Source: an uncultured Clostridia bacterium (lineage in GTDB: Bacteria > Bacillota > Clostridia > Oscillospirales > Ruminococcaceae). From it: a DNA stretch of 24,740 bases. The position numbers and the translations under genes are program-made. Within the stretch, counting starts at the first letter, position 1, and the number at the start of each line of letters is the position of its first letter. Positions 24,243 through 24,740 of this stretch are shown here, in pieces. The stretch is taken from positions 1 through 24,740 of the forward strand of contig CALBJC010000036.1 of the NCBI GenBank assembly GCA_937892655.1, given 5' to 3'. A model generated the notes under the pieces. The model worked only from the letters and a program-made list of their open reading frames with translations, was not told where the DNA came from and ran no database searches.

Positions 24243-24740
24243 GCTTTAAATATTCTTCTGCCCAGAAATTTGCTTTGAAGAATATAAATCTTGATGTAGA
24301 AAGTGGCGATTTTATCGTATTATGCGGAAAATCAGGTTGCGGAAAGACAACTCTTATAAATCTTCTGATGAGATTTTACGATACTACTGACGGCGATGTA
24401 GTGATTTCCGGACATGATGTCAAGGAAGTTCAGAGAAACAGTTTAAGAAGCTGTTTCGGAATGGTACTGCAGGAAACATGGCTTTTCAAAGGAACGGTAT
24501 CTGACAATATTTCTTACGGAAAACCTGATGCAACAGAAAGTGAAATAATAGAAGCTGCAAAAGCTGCTCATGCACACAGCTTTATAAAAAGACTACCTGA
24601 CGGATACAACACCATCATAGATGAAAACGGCGGAAACCTTTCACAAGGTCAGAAACAGCTTCTCACCATAGCCCGTGCAATGTTGCAGGACGCTCCTATG
24701 CTGTTACTTGACGAGGCGACCTCTTCGGTGGATACGCGAA
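24215..24740 (+). CDS. ABC transporter ATP-binding protein, ECF/exporter chimera (runs off the window)
   Basis: The frame is open from ATG 24215 to the window edge (175 residues). Residues 1-37 (LSFKYSSAQKFALKNINLDV onward, FIVLCG) look like an ECF ATPase, as expected after EcfT. From Walker A (GKSGCGKTT, Lys44) onward the sequence is that of an ABC exporter nucleotide-binding domain: INLLMRFYD, the FGMVLQETWLFKGTV Q-loop region, LPDGYNTIIDENGGNLSQGQ (signature at 142-146) and LLDEATSSVDTR. ECF ATPases do not carry these exporter blocks. Glycine codons after the join are mostly GGA, unlike the GGT/GGC use common upstream. It is a true fusion or an assembly join at the conserved Walker A. Confidence 0.8.
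   Translation, partial: MEILKIKDLSFKYSSAQKFALKNINLDVESGDFIVLCGKSGCGKTTLINLLMRFYDTTDGDVVISGHDVKEVQRNSLRSCFGMVLQETWLFKGTVSDNISYGKPDATESEIIEAAKAAHAHSFIKRLPDGYNTIIDENGGNLSQGQKQLLTIARAMLQDAPMLLLDEATSSVDTR

Overview
The window is an ordinary chromosomal stretch of a low-GC, Gram-positive, spore-former-lineage anaerobe, most likely a gut Clostridia of the Ruminococcus/Oscillospiraceae type. The basis is the A+T-rich intergenic DNA, strong Shine-Dalgarno sites, the sporulation genes (spoIIIAA fragment, gerW, a dacF-like carboxypeptidase), a biotin-dependent carboxyl-transfer operon, and the clostridial-type gene order site-2 protease/scpA/scpB/DUF2953/gerW/DD-carboxypeptidase/rluB. This placement is inferred from gene content, not from a database match.

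Layout. (1) 1-235: start of spoIIIAA on the minus strand, running off the left edge. (2) 421-6449, plus: an AI-2E-family membrane protein followed by a MoxR ATPase, a DUF58 protein and a membrane transglutaminase-like protein, closed by a bidirectional terminator. (3) 6485-8570, minus: an SCP-2 domain protein overlapping a polysaccharide deacetylase, then ilvE. (4) 8773-10194, plus: pyk, with its own promoter and terminator, divergent from ilvE. (5) 10235-12201, minus: pncA-pncB, a two-gene nicotinamide to NaMN salvage unit. (6) 12281-15418, minus: a three-subunit biotin-dependent carboxyltransferase set (12S-like, 1.3S-like, 5S-like) with no membrane decarboxylase subunit in sight. (7) 15495-21297, minus: a long housekeeping run from a site-2 protease through scpA, scpB, DUF2953, gerW, DD-carboxypeptidase and rluB to a small GNAT-like protein. 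(8) 21577-22776, plus: rpmB and an alpha/beta hydrolase. (9) 22769-24740, plus: promoter, cobalamin riboswitch, intrinsic terminator, then a small HNH-repeat protein, an EcfT transporter subunit and an ABC ATPase cut by the right edge.

Points that deserve attention: the last ATPase looks like a chimera, with an ECF-type N-terminus and an ABC-exporter-type remainder joined at the Walker A motif (a real fusion or an assembly join); DUF2953 has lost its start and membrane anchor to what looks like one extra G in a GGGG run; the pncA ribosome site forms one arm of the preceding operon's terminator, and a candidate promoter lies in that hairpin; the carboxyltransferase subunit is divergent at the acyl-CoA-binding glycine motifs; and a cobalamin riboswitch leads with a small DNA-binding-like repeat protein. 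I saw no CRISPR array, insertion sequence, prophage, tRNA or rRNA gene, and no convincing wholly new system.
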